Shown: one piece after another, positions 10,699-22,221 of the stretch | How the letters are laid out: each line of letters starts with the position of its first letter | Numbering within the stretch: position 1 is the first letter of the stretch | Origin: Tethya wilhelma | Lineage: Eukaryota > Porifera > Demospongiae > Tethyida > Tethyidae | Length of the DNA: 64,000 bases | Direction: 5' to 3' | NCBI GenBank assembly: GCA_964030475.1 | Contig: CAXIPT010000011.1 | Location: 1,747,780 to 1,811,779, forward strand | Notes under the pieces: generated by a model | What the model was told of the DNA's origin: nothing | Seen by the model: only the letters and a program-made list of their open reading frames with translations | The model's database searches: none | Program-made: the position numbers and the translations under genes

Positions 10699-13600
10699 CT
10701 ATCTTCTCAGGTGGTAACTTTGAAGTAGTTTAGCCTTTTCCTTTAGTTTCTCCAGTGACTTGATGCGCTCTATAAATCCAGACTCAGCTTCTTGTTCTTC
10801 AGATTTAATCAACAACTCAATACATCCAACTTCAGTAAGAGGATCGGGCTTCAGTGCAATTTCCCGTAATCTGTTTATGATTTGATGAGCTCGCTGAATA
10901 GTTTCATGTTTGTTTAGTATAATATATTCTTCTTGTCATAATGTACATGTATCACTTCTCACTAGACCAACACTTAACTGCTGTTGGAGGCCTTCCATAC
11001 ATATCTTCAAATGTTCTCTTGCTTTAAGAACTTCCTTTGTTAATGCTAAGCTAACAGCATTGGTTTGAGACAATTCATTACAGAACTTGCTAAAACTTGT
11101 GTGACTCATTCCCCAAAACATTTTGCTTATAGCACTAGTTGCACTATTGTTTGCAAAGAGAGCTGAGTTATTGAATTTGAAGTTTGTATGAAATGGAACA
11201 CCAGCTTTTTCTACAGCTTTCAACACTGGGGGGATTTCACCATCAGCAAAAGTTACCATCATGAAAATGTTATCTTTTACATCATTACCAAATACTGCCA
11301 TGACTAAATGAAAGATGTACTTCTGTAGATGCGTTAGTCGTGGTAAACCTGCTTGAGTAACAAACACAATTGCATCAATTTGATCAATGCCACCTTCACC
11401 TTTTGTACAAAAAAATGCTCTTATCTGTTCAACAAGTCTTTGGTCTCTCTCAATTCCTTCAATATCTCCAAACCCTGGAGTGTCAATGATTGTCAGAGGA
11501 TAGTTGATTGGAGATCCTTCCATATCCTGTATACTGTAAGAAGTAATCCATTCAGTTTGACTCTTAGTTTGATCAGAGAGTGATTTCTCAACAATCAACT
11601 TAAAGCGATATGAATGTTCCCATTTTACTCCCAAAACAAAGTTCACCAAACCATTCACCACTGTAGTCTTTCCAGTTCCAGTAGCACCAACTAGCATTAC
11701 TACTTTTCCACTGTTAAAACTTAATAATTTTTTTGGTTTAATAAGTTTGTCTTCACCAACAAAACATTTTTTAATCTTTCTTTCAGCATCTATCAAAACA
11801 TCCTGAATTTCAAGCTGATATACATCTGGTGTAAGATAATCTCTTTCTATTAGATGTGATTTTCCTTTCATGCGTTCAGCTAGAGGAATGTGCTTTGTTA
11901 TTACCGTAGTTTCAGTAGATTCAATACCTATTTCAACTTTTGGTTCAATTACAGGCTTAACTTGAATTTGGTATTTAGTTCTGTGATCAAGTTTCCTCAA
12001 TGTAATAGTGTTCTCAGTTGTAGTTTCATGTGTCCATTCTTGAGAACCACTAACATTTCTGTATTTGACTGTGTACTTAATGATTGTTCCATATATAGGT
12101 GTACTCCATTGTAAACGAATAGACTCATGTGTAATATCATTGTCAGATGATGTAAGTTGGCCAGGTTTGCATATCTTCTGAATCAATTGTTTCGCATAGG
12201 TTTTAATTGGCTCACTACATTCACTTTCAGCACCTAGACTTAGAGTGCTTGTATCATTTTCCATTCCTTCTTTTTTTTGACAAACTGGTATAATTTTGAA
12301 GCAATATTTTGTGTTTGGACAAAGCCCAATAATAGTAAAAGTTTCACTTATAGAATTTGTTTTAATTGTAATCCATTCTGCTGATTCCATTGAGTCATTT
12401 ACAAGTTGAACTTTAAGTACTCTGTATGATGAAATAAATTCTCTGCCATGCTTAGGGTGACTCCATTCAAGTTCAATTTCATTATGCCTAATGCTACGAG
12501 AAACTGGTTTACCAGGTTTTGAGGTAAACTTTGTTACAATGAAAGTACTAGGGTCACTTTCAACCACTGTATGTCTATCATCTTTGCATTCAGGTTTGAC
12601 TTTAAATGTATATTGTTTTCCCATAGAAAGGCCATTAACTTCAATTGTTTCCTGACAGCTTGTAGTTGTTTTATGGGTCCATTTATCTGCATCTTTGGAT
12701 TGATAGGATATGATGTAAAGTCCCACAGAATCATGGTAATACTTCGGTTTGTCCCATACTAAAACAACACTGTCATGGTTTATTGTTGTTGCAACTGGCT
12801 GGCCTGGTTGACAAGTAGGTTTTGTTTCAATTTCCTCTGATATTTCACTCTCTGAACCTTGAATACTACCTTCGCAATGTGGCTTAACCCGAAATACATA
12901 CTTTTTGTGAGTACTGAGCCCTGTAACTTTTGCACTTGTCTTTTTCCCAACATTTTTTATCTCCCACTGAGTGTCATTCACTGACCGATATGAGAGCAAG
13001 TAAAAGTTTACTTTGTCGTCACCATATTCTGGTTTGTTCCACATTACTGTCATGCTGTTATGTGTTACAATTTTAGGCTTTGGTTTACCAGTTTGGCACA
13101 TAGCTACAGTTTTAGCTGGTTCACTGATTTCTGATTCACTTTCAGCATACCTGCTGTTAGGTCTGCACACAGGTTGAACAACAAATACATATTCCATACC
13201 AAGTTCTAAATTTTTAAACAATAGTTCTTCCTTAGAACCATCTGTGTCTTGTGTGTCATCCGACCATTCACTTTCATCAGATTTACGGTAGGATACAATA
13301 TAGAATTCTACACTATCTCTTCCATGTTCTGGTTTAGACCATTTCAAATGAGCTGCATTGTGTGTTGTCAGTACTACTTCAGGCTTACCAGGCTGACAAA
13401 TATTTGTTTGGGGGGTTGTTTCAATTGGATCACTAACTTCACTTTGCTCTTCCTGTAACTGACTAGATCGTCGGCACCTTGGTTTTATCATGAAAAGATA
13501 TTTCTTGTTTGGTTCTAGACCAGTGACTGCTACACTTTCAGAACCTTGGTGGGTTTTTTGCTTCCAGTCATTATTACCCTGTGTATGATACCAGACTATG

Positions 13601-14630
13601 TACATTTTTACATGCTCACTGCCATATTTAGGCTTATCCCACTGAAGATGAATAGAATTTTCAGTTACTTGAGATGCTTCAGGCTTTCCTGGTTGACAAC
13701 TATTCATACCTAATCATTGAAATAAATAAATTTAGTATAAAGATTTATGTAGAACTCTGTGCTCATGTAGTCTGTGGCAACCAACTATAATAAACTATAC
13801 ATGCATGCCGTATACTAATTTCATCTCGGCATGTGTCACCAATGTATCTCTAAGGTAACAAGATCATAAGTTTTAAGCATGCATGTGATCATTGGGATTC
13901 AAATTCAGGGGAACATGAATGACGTAGCTCATGAATAAAGATAAATAATAAAAGGTGCAAACTGTGGCAAACATAATATTTAATTTATTGTGACAGGCAA
14001 CCACACTCACTTAATTACATACCCCCCCCCCCAAACACACACACAGACTTAATTGATTACCAAAAGAAAACTTTGTTGTATAGAAAAAAACGGCTACATG
14101 CACCTCCTACCCTTCCTCCCACCCCGGCCCCCTCCAAAGTATTACATCTCGATCAGACATTCAGGCCATTCAGTGCCAAAACGAATCCTGTTTTCTAGTA
14201 CATCCATGTTAATGTTCGACTAAACACCTAGCCAGATTCAAATCCCAGCTAGATCCTAAGTTAGGATTTTTTCCTAATAATAAATTATGTATTGTATGTG
14301 CGTAATTTTATAGTTGCACAACGCCACAATCTATTTACTATTATGTGGCATTCGATATGGCCTACCAATATTGACAAGGTTCTTCTTCTTGATTTCACTA
14401 CCAATTCCTGTCTGTCCAATCTCCTTCAAAGCCTTTGCTAAACTCTCCCAAGATGGAGCACTACTCCTTTGGAGAACATAATCCTCTGCTCGAATCCAGG
14501 CTGCCACCATATCAGCTAAATTCATTCCTTTCAGTTTGGTGTATGATAGCCCCAGAGCTGCTCCTAACTCTCGGAGCTGTGTATCTTCCATGTCTTTGAG
14601 ATACTGACACACTTGATGATGGTCACTCAT
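10699..14630 (-). CDS. Predicted Death-FN3x6-GTPase protein (gene 2), three exons
   Basis: Proposed exons are 14630-14366, 13709-10963 and 10893-10699, total 3207 bases, coding for 1068 residues. Exon 1 holds a Death-type six-helix domain (residues about 8-82). Exon 2 holds six FN3 repeats, then a G domain with Walker A GATGTGKT (near 11663-11690) and G3 DTPGFGD (near 11464-11493). Exon 3 holds the conserved helical tail. Splice support: exon 1 ends in phase 1 at G|GTAGGC, exon 2 begins in phase 1 after TTAG, and the 69-base last intron has GTGAGA, a TACTAAAC-like branch site and TTCAG, and hides a TGA at 10936-10938. FN3 repeats 1-5 match gene 1 repeats 1-5 and the last matches gene 1 repeat 23. 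The Cys/His module of gene 1 is absent. A signalling or immune GTPase is an inference. Confidence 0.75.
10894..10962 (-). other. 69-base intron carrying an in-frame TGA
   Basis: On the minus strand the stretch begins GTGAGA and ends CTATTCAG, with TATACTAAACA about 25 bases before the acceptor, matching a branch-site consensus. Its length is a multiple of three. It contains the TGA at 10936-10938 that would otherwise truncate the protein before the tail shared with gene 1. Confidence 0.7.
13710..14365 (-). other. Intron between Death and FN3 exons
   Basis: This 656-base interval holds a C-rich run followed by a short CA repeat (near 14020-14045) and otherwise unremarkable AT-rich sequence. 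I see no further coding exon in it. Confidence 0.5.
14366..14630 (-). CDS. Death-domain exon (5' exon of gene 2)
   Basis: The exon codes for about 88 residues starting at ATG 14630. Helical signatures of a Death domain are visible: LRELGAALGLSYTKLKGM, then AAWIRAEDYVL, then PSWESLAKALKEIGQ. These domains assemble homotypically in cell-death and innate-immunity complexes. It sits 656 bases upstream of the FN3-GTPase exon on the same strand. Its donor leaves one base (G), which the FN3 exon completes to Gly, so a joint transcript is the simplest reading. A separate single-domain adaptor ending at 14331 remains possible, since the ORF would read through the donor for another 11 codons. Confidence 0.65.
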
Positions 14631-15617
14631 TGCAAGTTCTGCATTTTATGTAGTTAATGACAAAGTAAATTAATGATTGTTTAAAGTCTGTAAATTTTAC
14701 CAGGCTCTCTCGATCCCTTCTTATTTTTGAAGGAAATATTCCCAAGGGAGGAACCTATGAGCGATGCTACTGTAACACCAGACCCCCATTCGATACTCAA
14801 TGGATGCAGGATCTGGCTATAGCAAGACTAACTTGCTATTTGTAAATTAACTTGCTATTAATATACAGTTGAAGTTTAATAGGCAAATTACAGACGATTG
14901 TCTAATGCTCACCCACTGAGCATTAAGTGGAATAATTGATTTTGGTAAAGGGGGAAAATGTAGCTAGATTATAGCCTCATTCCCAGACCTTCCCTTTTTT
15001 TTATTATTATTTTGCGTGGGGAAGGCCTGGTACCAAATATCGCATGAATGATGAAAGCGATGACACATTATGGACAAGCGGGAATTTATATTTCCTGCGT
15101 TTTGACACAAAGTGCTAGCGCGCGGATGCCTGCTGTATGTCCGTCCCACCGTTTAAATGAAAGTTATGTTTATAAAGATCATTACCTGTGCACCTATGCT
15201 CATCTAAGGACTTACGGCGCATGCGGGTAGGTCCACGTGGTCATTGTGATCAGCCGCTGCTTGAGCTGAAAAGAGAGTGAACTCAAATGCTTGCCGAGCT
15301 GGTGCCTTTATTTATTTACTGAGCCAATTACTGGAGAGAACAAAATTAGCACAAGAGAGCATATAATTGTCAATGAGTAGAGGAAGGAGAAAAAGAGAGC
15401 AGTTTTGTTATAATGCTCACTGCTACACTAGTGCAAACACTTGTCTGTCAGTTCTTGAACAACTGAATTGGATTACTCAGTCATGCTATACACGTTTGTC
15501 TCACATCCTGATTATAAGTTGATTTAAGTTTTCGTATAATAAATTATGTGTGTTGTATAGTTGAGCTAACATTTTGCATTGATAAACTTAAATTTGACTT
15601 TATCATTAAAATTTTAT
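14631..15617. repeat. Intergenic, halves of MITE family C
   Basis: No gene is seen. Around 14698-14775 and 14968-15045 lie oppositely oriented halves of a repeat whose ends read TAGCCTCG and TACCAGGC (family C, also at 15775, 18898, 19313 and 43403). The rest, including the CG-containing patch near 15110-15240, is unassigned. Confidence 0.5.
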
Positions 15618-15772
15618 TCCCAGTATGATAGTAGTACTGCGTACATATATAGGAATGGCACAGGTGCCCCATTAGCGCAATACAAATATTCACGCGAATA
15701 ACTCTGCAAAAACTGAGCACTTGGCACTAAAAGCCTTTATAAGCTACAAGCTTAAAAACATGGCCTAAAACC
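15618..15772 (+). repeat. Dispersed repeat D, copy 1
   Basis: About 155 bases, from CCCAGTATGATAGTAGTACTG through the CCCATTAGCGCAATACAAAT core to AAAACATGGCCTAAAACC, recur at about 22567-22738 with high similarity. The copy is followed directly by a family C repeat. Confidence 0.7.
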
Positions 15773-15774
15773 TA

Positions 15775-15850
15775 GCCTCGTTTCCAGGCTCCTCCTTCGC
15801 GAATATTTTCTTCGAAAATAAGGAAGGAGAGAGCCTGGTACCAGTAGTCA
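15775..15850. repeat. MITE family C, short copy
   Basis: The copy opens CCTCGTTTCCAGGCTCC and closes GAGAGCCTGGTACC, with a TTTTCTTCGAAAATAAGG palindromic core. The two halves are complementary, so the piece folds back on itself. Confidence 0.6.
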
Positions 15851-15942
15851 CGTGAGTGACGTACTGTTTTGCGTAATTCAAGTTAGTTAGCAAGAGAAAG
15901 TTTCCTGGGAGCGACCGCGAACAGAACAGAACAAAAAAATGN

Positions 15943-16196
15943 TTTTTGTCAAAGTGTTGTTTAGTCATTCCTTAATACGTAGGTAAAATTTTATCTTGGG
16001 TCGATAATGGGTTCCATTATATAGTGGCAATTTACTTGCCTAGGTCTTGTTCATGTTACCAAGTATATGTAATTTTAGCCAATTTTCAGGACCTGTTCCA
16101 GTAAACTGCCACATTTTACTAGAGCCCATTATCAGCCCAAGTTAAAATTTTGTCTACATATATTAACGAATGACTAAAGAACACTTTGACAAAAAA
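15943..16196. mobile_element. Foldback MITE J
   Basis: The left end (15943-16015, starting TTTTTGTCAAAGTGTT) and right end (16121-16196, ending AACACTTTGACAAAAA) are imperfect inverted repeats of about 73 bases around a 105-base centre. No coding capacity. The left end touches the N at 15942. Confidence 0.65.
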
Positions 16197-16600
16197 TTAA
16201 GAAAATTGAAGCATCCCGAGAGGAAGAAAAACAAACTTAATCAAACGTTAACATAACCTTTGACCTTAGTGGATCAAATACATACTCGTAACATATCATT
16301 TTGAAGCTTATTTCAAGTGCTATTAGGAAATCTAGTTGGTTTTTTCATATCTTGCTCCTAGTCGAAGATAAAGTATATTTTGTACCGCAGAGTCAGTGAA
16401 AAATTGCAAAAATATCAAAAATTTAACCTGTTATAACTAAGAAGCCATACAACATTGGAGCCTAAAATTTGTTGTGGTTTTACATCTCATGATATACTAT
16501 GTGCACACCAACTTTGGATAAAATCAGAGGACATGCATCATTTTTTTGTGTTGATTCCACATGGAATGACCCCATTCAGAAAAAAAAATAGAACAATTAA
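16197..16600. other. Intergenic stretch, no gene seen
   Basis: AT-rich sequence without supported open frames, repeats or RNA genes that I can recognise. Confidence 0.4.
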
Positions 16601-16880
16601 ACAAGTAGAAAAAACATTAGAAACGTAATGAGAATATAGGAATGGCCAAATTGTGAAAAGTAAGCAAACAAGATAAGAATAGTGGTAATATTGAGTGAAA
16701 TTTCATTCCTGTGTCCACTATGTCATTAAGCTAGGTATATGAACATAATTATGAAAGACACACAGAAATGAACAATCACTCAATATTACCACCATTCCTA
16801 TCTTGTTTGCTAACTATTTATGACTTGGCCATTCCTATGTTCTCATAGCTACATTTCTAATGTTTATTCCACTTGTACTA
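16590..16880. mobile_element. Foldback MITE related to family A
   Basis: Bases about 16597-16697 and 16774-16877 are inverted copies. Each has CAAGTAG/CTTGT outer ends and an AGGAATGGCC motif shared with family A. The centre is about 75 bases, with no coding sequence. Confidence 0.65.
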
Positions 16881-16968
16881 CATAACAATGATAACCGCTC
16901 ACCCTTTTGTTTAAACACCGTCACTAGTGAATATCATTAAGCTGGTAGGAGCATACAATGTATTATAC

Positions 16969-17376
16969 AAGTAGTAAAAATTTCAAAAAAATTAGTAGTG
17001 TAGGAATGGGCAGTGCAGTAAAAAGTATTGGAACAAGGCGCGTGTCTTAATTTCGGCACATGACTACTTCATTTTTATTAATTCTTGATCCCTTGTAAGG
17101 ATCCTTTTAGTGTCATAAATGCAATGATCAGTATATACAATAGTGCCATAGATTAGTATTGCATTCATGGGTTCAAATTTCTACTATAATTATAGTAGGC
17201 TAAGCAGTGGAGCAAACTGTAGCAAACAGGTAACTTAAACTGGGCTGCCAGCCAAGAGATGGGTATAAAAAAATGAAGTAGTCATGTGCCGAAATTGAGA
17301 CACGCCTTGTTCCAATACTTTTTACTGCACTGCCCATTCCTACACTACTAATTTTTTTGAAATTTTTACTACTTGT
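16969..17376. mobile_element. MITE family A, full copy
   Basis: Terminal inverted repeats of roughly 105 bases (about 16969-17078 and 17266-17376) contain AGGAATGGGCAGTGCAGTAA and TTCGGCACATGACTACTTCA. Further copies lie at about 30541-30955, 46000-46060, 47574-47695 and 62150-62232. Noncoding. Confidence 0.75.
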
Positions 17377-17998
17377 TCATTCACTTTTTTCAACACTACA
17401 GTGGGGAGACTACCAGAGACTGATTAGTCTATACAAAAAGCTTGAGTAGTAGACCCTCCTGCACTTCATAATGCTGGAAGAGGTTAATGAGTAATGCGCG
17501 TGCGCATAATAATGCCACGTGGATAATGACCTCTGAACTCTAAGATGGCTGAATTGTAGTACATGAATTTATACACTAAGTTTCAAACCTTTTTAGTTTT
17601 TGTTTAAGCCTATTTATGATGAAAACGAGTATCAAGGAATGTAGTATATATCTATGAAAAGAACTTACTTTGTGCTGTCAAAGTTGGCTCAACACATTCT
17701 GGTTCTCTGGAAATCGTTTTCAAGTAAGTCAGTTAGGAAGTACGTACGTAAGTAAGTAAGTTAGATGAACAAAAATGGCACTATGGTGGCTTCCCACTAG
17801 CGCTCTCCACGAGAGTTGTGGAAAGTTTTTGTGAGTCTTAGGCCTTGCATGCAGTTGGTAATCTGTCAGTAAGAGCCTCTGAGCAACTTTGAAAGTTTAA
17901 TTTTATTTGACTAGATTTTTATGGTGGCCAACATTTTGTATTGTGTCTATGGGACAGTCGGCCCATTCCTACTATACGTACTACCGTACGTATGATAC
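17377..17998 (-). mobile_element. Repeat family B, copy next to A
   Basis: About 620 bases, here in inverted orientation relative to the copies at 29982-30540, 46125-46668, 61547-62150 and 63382-63998. Constant marks are GAGAGCGCTAGTGGGAAGCC, a short CTTA/CGTA tandem tract, and an outer end with TACGTACTACCGTACG. Copies repeatedly lie next to family A, so A and B may be parts of one element. Confidence 0.7.
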
Positions 17999-18897
17999 AT
18001 TGTTCCAAATGAAGAGAGCAAACTTTTTGAATTTGGGTTATTTGCCACATAACCTACCAATGCTAAGTAGGATTGGGCTTTACATAATGTAATTAGATAA
18101 TTTGATTATTGGAGAATTTAGTAAAAGATGGGCGGAGCTATCATGGGACACCTCTGCAGCTGTATGGGTTCTTTTATTGAGGTGATTTATAAAAAAGTTT
18201 TTAGCATTTTTCTTCTACAAACCTTGGAGTTAAGCTCTCAATTTTCTTTCCATGATAATACCCCCTGAACTGCATATTCACAGTTCTTAACTCAAAAGGC
18301 ATTGTTTTAGATAACCAAAAAAGTCAAGTTTTAGAGGGGTAAAAGTTTTTAGCATTTTATTTCCGCAATATTGTGAGTTAAGCTCTGATTATTTTAAATA
18401 AGATAGAAGACCTGTTGGTTTATTAATGCATGTAACAGTTGAGCTTTTTGCACACTCTGCTCAGTGTTTAAGTAGAAGGAAAGTAGTTAGCCTGCAACAC
18501 AGCCATTTAGATGATGTAATATGATGTCATAAGTGTAGTGTGCAATAATCTGATGTCATTAACCACAACATGCTTACTACAATAATGTACAGCTGCTATT
18601 ACATAATACTTGTAGTAAATTGTCATTTATTCTTTGTGATGTCATCAAAATGGTGCTAAGAATGTACTGCTATACTAAACTTGGCCAAAACTGCTGGCTA
18701 TAGACAACAAAAGCATTTTGGCAATAGATTAATGCTTAAATAGTGAAATTGTGTGTGAAATTCAGCTCTATTTTGGATTGGGTAAAAATTAGAGCAAGAT
18801 TAAAAAGTTTGCTATCTTCATTTGGAACACTGTACAAGCCACTTCACCACACCTTGAGTATATAATGTAAACCACTTTGCCATGTGTACTGTAAACC
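17999..18897. other. Intergenic stretch, no gene seen
   Basis: AT-rich sequence with no supported gene. Two short stretches (about 18195-18250 and 18345-18385) share a TTTTTAGCATTTT motif. I see nothing else to annotate. Confidence 0.35.
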
Positions 18898-19384
18898 ACT
18901 AGCCTTGTTCCCAGTCTCCTCCCTCGAGTATATTTTCTTCGAAAATAAGGAGAGAGAGAGCCTTGCTCCCAGAGGTTCAAGAGTCAAAGAGTACAAGAGA
19001 TAGGCTTCAGTTCTAACTTGTTATAATATTATACAATATCTGAGAAATTGTTTTAGTTATTTCTCATCTATGAGAGATGCTTTGACAGTGTGTTGTAACT
19101 GTTTGGGCGATTTATGGATACAAAAATTCAGGGTAAGTTTCAAGAAAATAGCAATAATAGGTCACGCGCCTACATGCAGCTATAGCTTCCTTGTAAGGCT
19201 AAACAAAGAGTGGAAAAACAAAGTGGGCGTGAGCTGAGATGAAGAAAAAAATTGTTGACATAGGCCACATGCACATTCACATCCACCTTGCGTTCCTCAC
19301 ATGATAAAATGTACCAGGCTCTCTCTCTCCTTATTTTCGAAGAAAATATTCCCGTGCATGGGAGGAGCCTGGGAACGAGGCTAG
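18898..19384. mobile_element. MITE family C, complete copy
   Basis: Left end TAGCCTTGTTCCCAG and right end GGGAACGAGGCTA are inverted. Each arm (about 70 bases) contains the TTTTCTTCGAAAATAAGG core. The flanks GTAAACCAC and GTAAAAACCAC look like an imperfect target duplication of 8-9 bases, suggesting a hAT-like mobiliser. Noncoding. Confidence 0.65.
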
Positions 19385-19421
19385 TAAAAACCACTTCATG
19401 CTATATAGTCCTGGCTCCTCG

Positions 19422-19645
19422 CTTACAACCGTATAGCAGGATAGTTTTGGGTGTTAAACTTTCGCAGATATCTCTAGTCAAACATTTTTAGGGTTTAACT
19501 TTCGCGAATGAGCTGTGCATGCTTATACGTATAATACATTACAGAAAATTTTGCAGATAAAAACTTTCATGGATGATTTGTCATTCATGATCTGTGAAAA
19601 CCGTAAAAGTTAAACCCCGCGAAACTTTCCTGCTATACGGTACTA
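19422..19645. mobile_element. Small MITE with ACCGTATAGCAGGA ends
   Basis: The left end ACCGTATAGCAGGATAGTTT is matched by the inverted right end AAACTTTCCTGCTATACGGT. Inside are several TTTCGCGAA-like tracts. Similar CCGTA-ended units occur near 26745-26895 and 39899-40079. Noncoding. Confidence 0.65.
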
Positions 19646-20477
19646 TGCTATATAGTATCAATAATACTTTCAAAATTGGCAGCATCTTCAACACAAGTTT
19701 AATTAATAGCAAAATTAAATACCAGTAAAATACATAGAATCTAAAATCCGTGACAAATGTATCGGAAAATAATTGTAACACTAAGGTATGTGAAATTCAC
19801 TGGACAGTGTGTGTTATATTGATGATGATATTCATGAATCAATAATGATATTCATACATACCATGCTGCTCACTTTACATTATTGTGGTCAGGTCATGGG
19901 TGTTTCAAGCAAACATTTAGCGTTTTATTCATAGCACTTAGCAATGCAAACTAATTACCACATCAGCTCATTGCTATATATACTTAGGGAATTCTAGCAC
20001 CAAATACAGTCAAAAACAGTTCTAAATATAGCAAACAGCACCTCTACAATGCAATAAGCCCAAGCACGCAGCAGCTACACATACAGCCCACTACTGAGCA
20101 CCTTGAACAATCACACGGCTTGTACAGAGGGAAATTGAGAGAACTCCCTAAGAAACATTTTTGTGGACATTCTGAAGTTTTCTCTGACATGCAGTCAAAT
20201 TTTATTGTCAATGACAATGCTAATTTGAAATAAGACATAAAAGGCAAAAACAAACAACCATGAATATTCAATATAAAATGAGCTTATTTATGATACTAAA
20301 ACTATTCTCAGACACCACCAGAAAGTAGAAACGCCATGAAATGACAGAAAAGAACCCTATCAGCAACACTGGTGTGAGTGAGAAGCTTGGGGAGAGCAGA
20401 CTGAACTCAAGAGATGCCATCATGGTCTTGACAGACATCAAACCCAGACCTGTTGCATGGACCAATATAACACTCAC
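19646..20477. other. Region downstream of exon 3 of the 2A gene; further exons unresolved
   Basis: Minus-strand hydrophobic open frames lie at 20268-20525 and 20044-20271. Further exons of the 20.5-22.2 kb gene may be here, but I could not fix acceptor and donor pairs that keep a frame. The remaining bases show nothing clear. Confidence 0.3.
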
Positions 20478-22221
20478 CAGACCAGCAAAAATTGTGCTGT
20501 GCATGCTTGCCAGTTCAGTAAGCAACCTTCAGAATACTTTGCATTGGTCAAACCTGTATACAAAAAGGAATAAAATAAGAGAGTATTTGATACAAATATG
20601 TTAGCATAAATTACCATAATGTAATATTTATACTATATATTACGTGCCAGTGAATCTTGGAGAGGTTTTTAACTTAGTCATCAATAGTCTGTGAATATGT
20701 AAGGTGATGCACACTCATTTTGCCCTCTATACATTCTCTTATGACCAAAATGGGCTCTTTATACAGTAATATTGCTGTTTTGCATCAAATTTTACCACTC
20801 TATATCATGAATAACTAATTATACATGTTATTCAAACCCTCAAACTACCATCTTAAAAAATAAGTGCCAACAAAAAGTATAGCTTACTGAAAACTTCTGT
20901 CCAGGTAGTAGTAAGAAAATGATCCAGTTTCTCTTGGAAAACTTCTGCTTTAAAACTTCACTCTTTCAAAGAGAAGGGGTTCAAAGAAGGTTGGTCCACT
21001 CTTTACATCGTATCTCAGCTCCAGTAGGTACTATGAAGCTCAAACAAAGACGAAAAGAATCAGCAAAGGCAAGCGTTTTCAGCCATGTTTACTGCCTCCA
21101 CGTGTTCAACGGTATTCATAGAGCGCGCGTGTAAAGCAGAGCAAGCTGTTGCTATGGGCCAGCAGGATGCGTTGCTACGTGATGTTCAATTTTTTTGCGT
21201 GGGCGACTAAATGTCCGCATACGTATGGCATTGAAACACCCGTGAGGTACTACAGTCATGACATTGTTTGTATATCTACTTACTGGTAACAGGTCCAGGG
21301 TTTCTCTCCACATCTCCAGCTAGAAGGAGTAGCATCGCCACCACTAGAGTAGAGAGCTGGAGGATGAATTGTGGTGATATCATTCTCAGAAGAAACTTCT
21401 TGTTCATGTTTTGCGTCTTCTCGATGGCATTGGGACAACAGACTTCTTGCAGAGTTCCTGAAAGAATTCCAATAAACATGACAATTATCTGCTTTAACTA
21501 TCAATAATTATGTTAGTCTACCATCCACGTATCCATACAATAAAATTAATTGGGACTCAATCTGAAAAAATTCTCAGTAGAGTGCAAAGTATTTTAACTT
21601 TATGAGTGTCATAGAATGATACTGATGTCATGGATACATGCTGGCCAGACTCAAGAGTTACTCATATGATGTCTCAAATAATTCATCGAAGCTCAGTAAT
21701 AATATTGTTTTGAAGTATGCAGACTTACCTAAAATGTTCAATTCTAGACTGATCGTCAATATCTCATAATCTAGTTCGTAGTGAAATAGACTGTCCCGAT
21801 GATAAATCTGTCGGACAACCTGCATCTTGCGATATTCTCTATAACGTTGAACACCCACTATTATCACTGCTGTAACTATAGTTGCATATAGGTTGCCAAT
21901 CAACAGGAGAAATAGATACCTTGGTGGCCCCGGGATAACACTGTCCAACAGGGAGGAGTCGACATCAGGCACACGAATAAAGACTGACTGCTGCTGTTGC
22001 CAGCAAGGACTTACAAGGTACGTAAAAACTAGGTACACCTTGTACAGCAATGGAAGACAAAGAAGTATTACCACCATGTAGTAGCCCTTCCAATTTGATG
22101 GTGGAGGGGAAGGAAGGTCAACAGAGAGATATTCATTGTTTAGTTCATGCTTGTATGATGATCCTTTTCCAGCGTTCAAGGAGCCAGTTGTTGCTCTCCA
22201 TTGCTCAGCACTAATAGGCAT
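20478..22221 (-). CDS. Multi-exon membrane protein gene with an internal 2A-like motif, incomplete
   Basis: Proposed exons are 22221-21729, 21457-21284 and 20553-20478. Exon 1 starts at ATG 22221 and codes for 164 residues with two hydrophobic segments (about residues 48-70 and 99-122) joined by a loop. It ends in phase 1 at G|GTAAGT. Exon 2 (174 bases, phase 1 to 1) follows a TTTCAG acceptor. It carries a Leu-rich hydrophobic run directly before GDVERNPGP, matching the D-x-E-x-N-P-G-P ribosome-skipping consensus, and ends at A|GTAAGT. Exon 3 follows TATACAG and ends at GTGAGT. All three join without a stop. Later exons are unresolved. I do not recognise the family. 2A-like motifs are known in sponge and sea urchin genes and in LINEs, so an element-derived gene is an alternative. 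Confidence 0.55.
21291..21317 (-). other. 2A-like ribosome-skipping motif (DVERNPGP)
   Basis: The minus strand codes for GDVERNPGP directly after LLLLA. The motif fits D-V/I-E-x-N-P-G-P, where the ribosome fails to link the last Gly and Pro and releases the upstream chain. The hydrophobic run before it is typical of 2A sequences in some invertebrate genes, where it may also act as a signal sequence. Whether it skips here is untested. Confidence 0.7.

Noticed and set aside
10936..10938. TGA in gene 2 as a selenocysteine codon or readthrough stop
   Set aside because: A standard 69-base intron with donor, branch-like site and acceptor removes it in frame, so recoding is unnecessary.
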